A stretch of DNA of 64,000 nt from assembly GCA_964422295.1 (NCBI GenBank), contig CAYRAM010000011.1, positions 1 through 64,000 on the forward strand, given 5' to 3'. This stretch comes from UBA12191 sp964422295. Its GTDB lineage: Bacteria > Planctomycetota > UBA8108 > UBA1146. Shown here one piece after another: positions 61,060 to 64,000 of this stretch; the first letter of the stretch is position 1; the number at the start of each line of letters is the position of its first letter. A program made the translations under genes and the position numbers. The notes under the pieces were generated by a model. It did no database searches and was not told the origin of the DNA. It saw only the letters and a list, made by a program, of their open reading frames with translations.

Positions 61060-62355
61060 CTAGGGAATCTCGGTGTACTTGCCACCGGATCGCCGCGATA
61101 ACTCCTGCAAAAAAGTGGAGGCAGAACCGGAAGTGGCACGGAATCCGATGGTGTGGATCGGAATGTGCTCGAAGCGATTGATGGCATCGAGGTGATCGAG
61201 AAGCGCTGCGCCATCGATGGGCTCGATGGGGCGATAAGGCATGCCATCGGAGAGAAGCACGATGGTTCGCACACCTTTGACCTTGAAGGCGGCTTCCAGT
61301 GCCCGGTCGGTGGAAGTGAATCCCTTCGGGTCAAAGCGTTCGATGAACTTGATCGCTCGCCGCTTTTGATCGGGCAATGCCTTGATGAGAAACTTGCTCA
61401 TCTGTTCCACGTCTTTATCAAAGGAGATCAGGCAGAATTGGAAGTTTTTGGGCAGTTCCCTGACCATCCGTTTCAGTTCCTTCTGAACCCTGCGCAACCG
61501 CATCCGTGAATCGGGAAGGTCCTCACTGAGGCCTCCACGTTTGCGGTCCTTGTCGTTGACAGAAGTGCCTTCCCCTTTGCCATCTCCGTTGTGTCCGTCG
61601 GTTTTTTCCGGTTTCGGATCCTTCTCTTGCATGGAGATGCTGGTGTCGAGAACAAAGACGATCTTTTGGCTGACCAACTCCTGGCCGAAGAAGTTGGGAG
61701 GCTCGATCTTGACCCCGGTACCCTTCATGACAATTTTCGCCGGATTCAGTTTTTCCTTCTCTTTCAGGGCATCGCGATTGCTTTTCCACAAAGCATCCCA
61801 TTCGGAAGAAGCAAACAGATCGACTCCGGTCAGTGAACTGAGTGTGTTGCGCAATTTTTCTGCGACCAGGCACAGGTCCCGATCCCGATCCTCCTGGTAT
61901 TGGAGCGCGCGAATCAGATGGGGGATGGAGCCGCTGTGCTCTTTGTCGAGAAGGGTTTGTATCGCACCCAAGGCGACGCTGTCCTCCTGATCGTAAAGTC
62001 CCTGAAGGACCGCCTTGAAACTGTTGACATCCTGACGGGTACCGAGGTAGCGGATCAGCAGATCGCGAACTTGTTTTTGCGGATGTTCTTTTGCTTGGGT
62101 ACACAACCAGGTGAGGCCGGGTCCGGGGGTTAATTCCTCGAGACCGTTGAGGGCCGCATTCTCGATGGTGGGATTATCGGCAAGCAAGGCATGCTCGATC
62201 AGCTGATCCATGTCATTGGCACTCGCCCCCTTGGCCATCTCACGAACCACCTGTTCGATTACTTTTGGATCACCGCTGGCGACCGCTTTCTCCAGGGAGG
62301 AAACCTCAAGGGGTGACGAAACGCAGAGCATAATCGAGAGGAAGGTCTTCAGCAT
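61060..62355 (-). CDS. Exported VWA-domain protein with HEAT-like repeats
   Basis: 431 aa. Start at ATG 62353-62355 with AAGG upstream; 12 more codons are open. Signal peptide about 1-20. Residues about 20-165 are helical HEAT/Armadillo-like repeats (LLIRYLGTRQDVNSFKAVLQ). A VWA domain (about 230-431) has the metal site IVFVLDTSISMQEKD (DxSxS), an Asn/Asp-Lys-rich insertion (about 252-285), and VRTIVLLSDGMPY near the end. Such HEAT-VWA proteins are frequent in planctomycetes; role unknown, probably protein binding. Convergent with the ABC-F gene (3 bp apart). Confidence 0.82.
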   Translation of the reverse strand: MLKTFLSIMLCVSSPLEVSSLEKAVASGDPKVIEQVVREMAKGASANDMDQLIEHALLADNPTIENAALNGLEELTPGPGLTWLCTQAKEHPQKQVRDLLIRYLGTRQDVNSFKAVLQGLYDQEDSVALGAIQTLLDKEHSGSIPHLIRALQYQEDRDRDLCLVAEKLRNTLSSLTGVDLFASSEWDALWKSNRDALKEKEKLNPAKIVMKGTGVKIEPPNFFGQELVSQKIVFVLDTSISMQEKDPKPEKTDGHNGDGKGEGTSVNDKDRKRGGLSEDLPDSRMRLRRVQKELKRMVRELPKNFQFCLISFDKDVEQMSKFLIKALPDQKRRAIKFIERFDPKGFTSTDRALEAAFKVKGVRTIVLLSDGMPYRPIEPIDGAALLDHLDAINRFEHIPIHTIGFRATSGSASTFLQELSRRSGGKYTEIP

Positions 62356-62416
62356 CCTGGGCCTTTCATGAGATGCGGAACCCCGTAGCATGGGTCACTG
62401 GCGGGGAGGAGCGAGT

Positions 62417-64000
62417 ATGTCTTTGATTACGATACTGCTGTTGGCGGGGGCTCTCAATCTCCCGCAATCCGCATCCAAGATCCCTGAGATCGGCATGGAA
62501 CCCGCGATCATCCCATCGCAAACCTGGCTCGGGCGCCAATGGAATGCCAATCGCTTCCAGGATTGGGCTCTCAAGGATGGCCGAATTCAATGCATCAACA
62601 GTCAGTTGAGGGACCCGATCCGCACCGCCATCTGGCTTCCGGATGATTTGCAGCCCCGGGGGGAAGAGGTGACCATCTCGGTGGATCTGCACCTCCCGGA
62701 AAACCTGAAACCCGCAGATCCTCAATCAGGGGATGCAGAAAAATGGCAGCCTTTTTCCTTTGCCGGATTGATCTTCGGCATCGGCGGTCCGGAGGTCGAT
62801 CACCGCATCCGTGCCATCGTCCACAACAAGCCCGCCGCCGATGGCGGAATCCTAGCGACCGTGGACTCCGATGGCCGTGCTTCCTTCCGTGATTTTTACA
62901 CCGGTGGCGGTGGTGGATCGTGGTCGGTGGGCGGTCCCCTCAAGGAGGGGGCGGTCGGAGTGATCCCGCAACAATCCCATCACCAGGCTGGCAAGGGGAA
63001 AGGCTCAGACATCGGTCCTGGCCCATGGAAGTTGACTCTGAAACTGCAGCCTCAAGATGAGCTTCTTTGGACGGTGGTTGTCAGCGTGGCGGATCAAAAG
63101 GGGGAGGAATTCAGCCGATCAACCCTCAAGGATCTCTCCTCAGAGCAGATCGATGGCTCCTTCGGTGTGGTCAGTCATCTCGGTAAAAAGGGCGGACGCA
63201 ATGGTTGGGGTTTTTCATCTTTTAAAGCAAAAGGGCAGGGACTGGTTCACCATCGCAATCGATTGCTCGGTCCTGTCTTTGGAGTGCAGTACAGTCTTTC
63301 ACGCACCCCTGATTCCTCTCCCGGGGATACCCCGGTATTCCACGAGTGGAATTTGACAGCGCAGTTGGCTCCCATCGATGCAACGGGGGTCAGCGGATCA
63401 TGGCTTGAGATTCAATCTCTCGAAGAGGGTGCACCGGTCTGGCAAGGGGTGGCGCAGGGAGTTTACGAGCCTTTGTCACATACCATTGGTTTTCGGGTTC
63501 CCCAATGGTCTGCAACGAAGAGCCTTCCCTTCCGGGTCAGGGTTTCCCTGGGGAATCAGGATGGGCCCAAAAAAGATTACACCTACATCGGCATGGTGCG
63601 TGGTGAACCTGAGCTGGATGGCCGACCAATTCGCATCGGCTTGATCTCCTGTGTCAAAAACTTCACCGGGGAATTGGCATGGAACAGCACATCGATCTGG
63701 TATCCCCATGCGGATGTGGCCCGCGGTCTCCTCTCCCAAGATCCGGATCTGGTCTTCTTCGCCGGCGACCAGATATACGAGGGCGACATCACCCGTTCAG
63801 AGATGAATCCTCCTGATCGAATGATCCTCGACTACCACACCAAATACCTGCGCTGGTACCGAGCCTTCGGTGAGATCACCCGATCACGACCGACGATTCA
63901 GGTGCCCGACGATCACGATGTCTACCACGGAAATATCTGGGGAGCGGGGGGCAAGCGTGCCCGCCGGGTGAAGGGGATGACGGCGCAGGATTCGGGGGGA
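62417..64000 (+). CDS. PhoD-like metallophosphatase, runs off right edge
   Basis: Open without a stop from ATG 62417-62419 (GGAGG about 7 bases upstream) to the window edge, 528 codons. Signal peptide about 1-21. The first about 390 residues are beta-rich and include LamG/jelly-roll-like strands (WSVGGPLKEG, HHQAGKGKGSD) with no catalytic motif. The PhoD metallophosphatase region starts near residue 395 (IRIGLISCVKNF), then DLVFFAGDQIYEGD (about 446) and QVPDDHDVYHGNIWG (about 495), the metal-binding Asp/Asn/His set of PhoD-type phosphodiesterases. The C-terminus lies outside. It probably acts on phosphoesters at the cell surface. Adjacent to VWA gene, divergent with 61 bases between. Confidence 0.8.
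   Translation, partial: MSLITILLLAGALNLPQSASKIPEIGMEPAIIPSQTWLGRQWNANRFQDWALKDGRIQCINSQLRDPIRTAIWLPDDLQPRGEEVTISVDLHLPENLKPADPQSGDAEKWQPFSFAGLIFGIGGPEVDHRIRAIVHNKPAADGGILATVDSDGRASFRDFYTGGGGGSWSVGGPLKEGAVGVIPQQSHHQAGKGKGSDIGPGPWKLTLKLQPQDELLWTVVVSVADQKGEEFSRSTLKDLSSEQIDGSFGVVSHLGKKGGRNGWGFSSFKAKGQGLVHHRNRLLGPVFGVQYSLSRTPDSSPGDTPVFHEWNLTAQLAPIDATGVSGSWLEIQSLEEGAPVWQGVAQGVYEPLSHTIGFRVPQWSATKSLPFRVRVSLGNQDGPKKDYTYIGMVRGEPELDGRPIRIGLISCVKNFTGELAWNSTSIWYPHADVARGLLSQDPDLVFFAGDQIYEGDITRSEMNPPDRMILDYHTKYLRWYRAFGEITRSRPTIQVPDDHDVYHGNIWGAGGKRARRVKGMTAQDSGG

Overview
The window looks like chromosomal DNA of a Gram-negative planctomycete-like bacterium, probably from a metagenome assembly. Evidence: Kdo/LPS-export genes (an outer membrane), two FGly-type sulfatases, secreted proteins ending in dockerin-like calcium-loop repeats, many multiheme cytochromes, a PPi-type phosphofructokinase, and a 100-N scaffold gap. 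The phylum is an inference from these gene families; no rRNA marker is present. I recognised no tRNA, rRNA, CRISPR array, insertion sequence or prophage gene.

Layout. 1-3.4 kb (minus): kdsC coupled to a very long LptC/LptA-like protein that runs off the left edge. 3.5-7 kb (plus): scpA, fmt, rsmB. 7-12 kb: a TPR-like protein coupled to a sulfatase, rpmB on the opposite strand, a lipoprotein aldose epimerase and a small membrane protein. 12-22.2 kb (plus): a tight seven-gene electron-transfer operon: pentaheme cytochrome, outer-membrane barrel, FAD/NAD(P)H reductase with a 2Fe-2S domain, tetraheme cytochrome, a protein with two cyclic-nucleotide-binding domains and four [4Fe-4S] clusters, a bis-His cytochrome-b-like membrane protein and a decaheme cytochrome. 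22.2-25.9 kb (minus): two paralogous FAD monooxygenases around an aminotransferase. 26-28 kb: an orphan 7TM sensor kinase. 28-28.7 kb: a lipoprotein frame with two in-frame TGA codons. 28.9-33.2 kb: SDR plus a ribose-type ABC importer. 33.2-36.9 kb (minus): a diheme peroxidase with dockerin repeats, and a peroxiredoxin.

37-41 kb holds a convergent polyphosphate pair, ppx and ppk1; ppk1 is interrupted by the N gap, but the gap is flanked by an exact 55-bp repeat and closes in frame. 41-46.6 kb: SDR, an atypical Cys-phosphatase-fold protein, a zinc-ribbon lipoprotein, a PKD/dockerin protein, a histidine phosphatase and ychF. 46.8-51.1 kb (minus): secreted esterase, amidase and Nudix genes. 51.2-56.4 kb (plus): a second sulfatase and a heterodimeric ABC exporter with one degenerate ATP site. 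56.4-64 kb: PPi-PFK, a purple-acid-phosphatase-like enzyme, an ABC-F ATPase, a VWA protein and a PhoD-like phosphatase cut by the right edge.

The most unusual unit is the 12-22 kb operon. It has the parts to carry electrons from NAD(P)H through the inner membrane to periplasmic hemes and perhaps the outer membrane, with a cyclic-nucleotide sensor built into the Fe-S subunit. Its direction, partners and ligand are not shown by the sequence. Where starts are ambiguous I chose those with a plausible ribosome binding site or overlap with the preceding stop.
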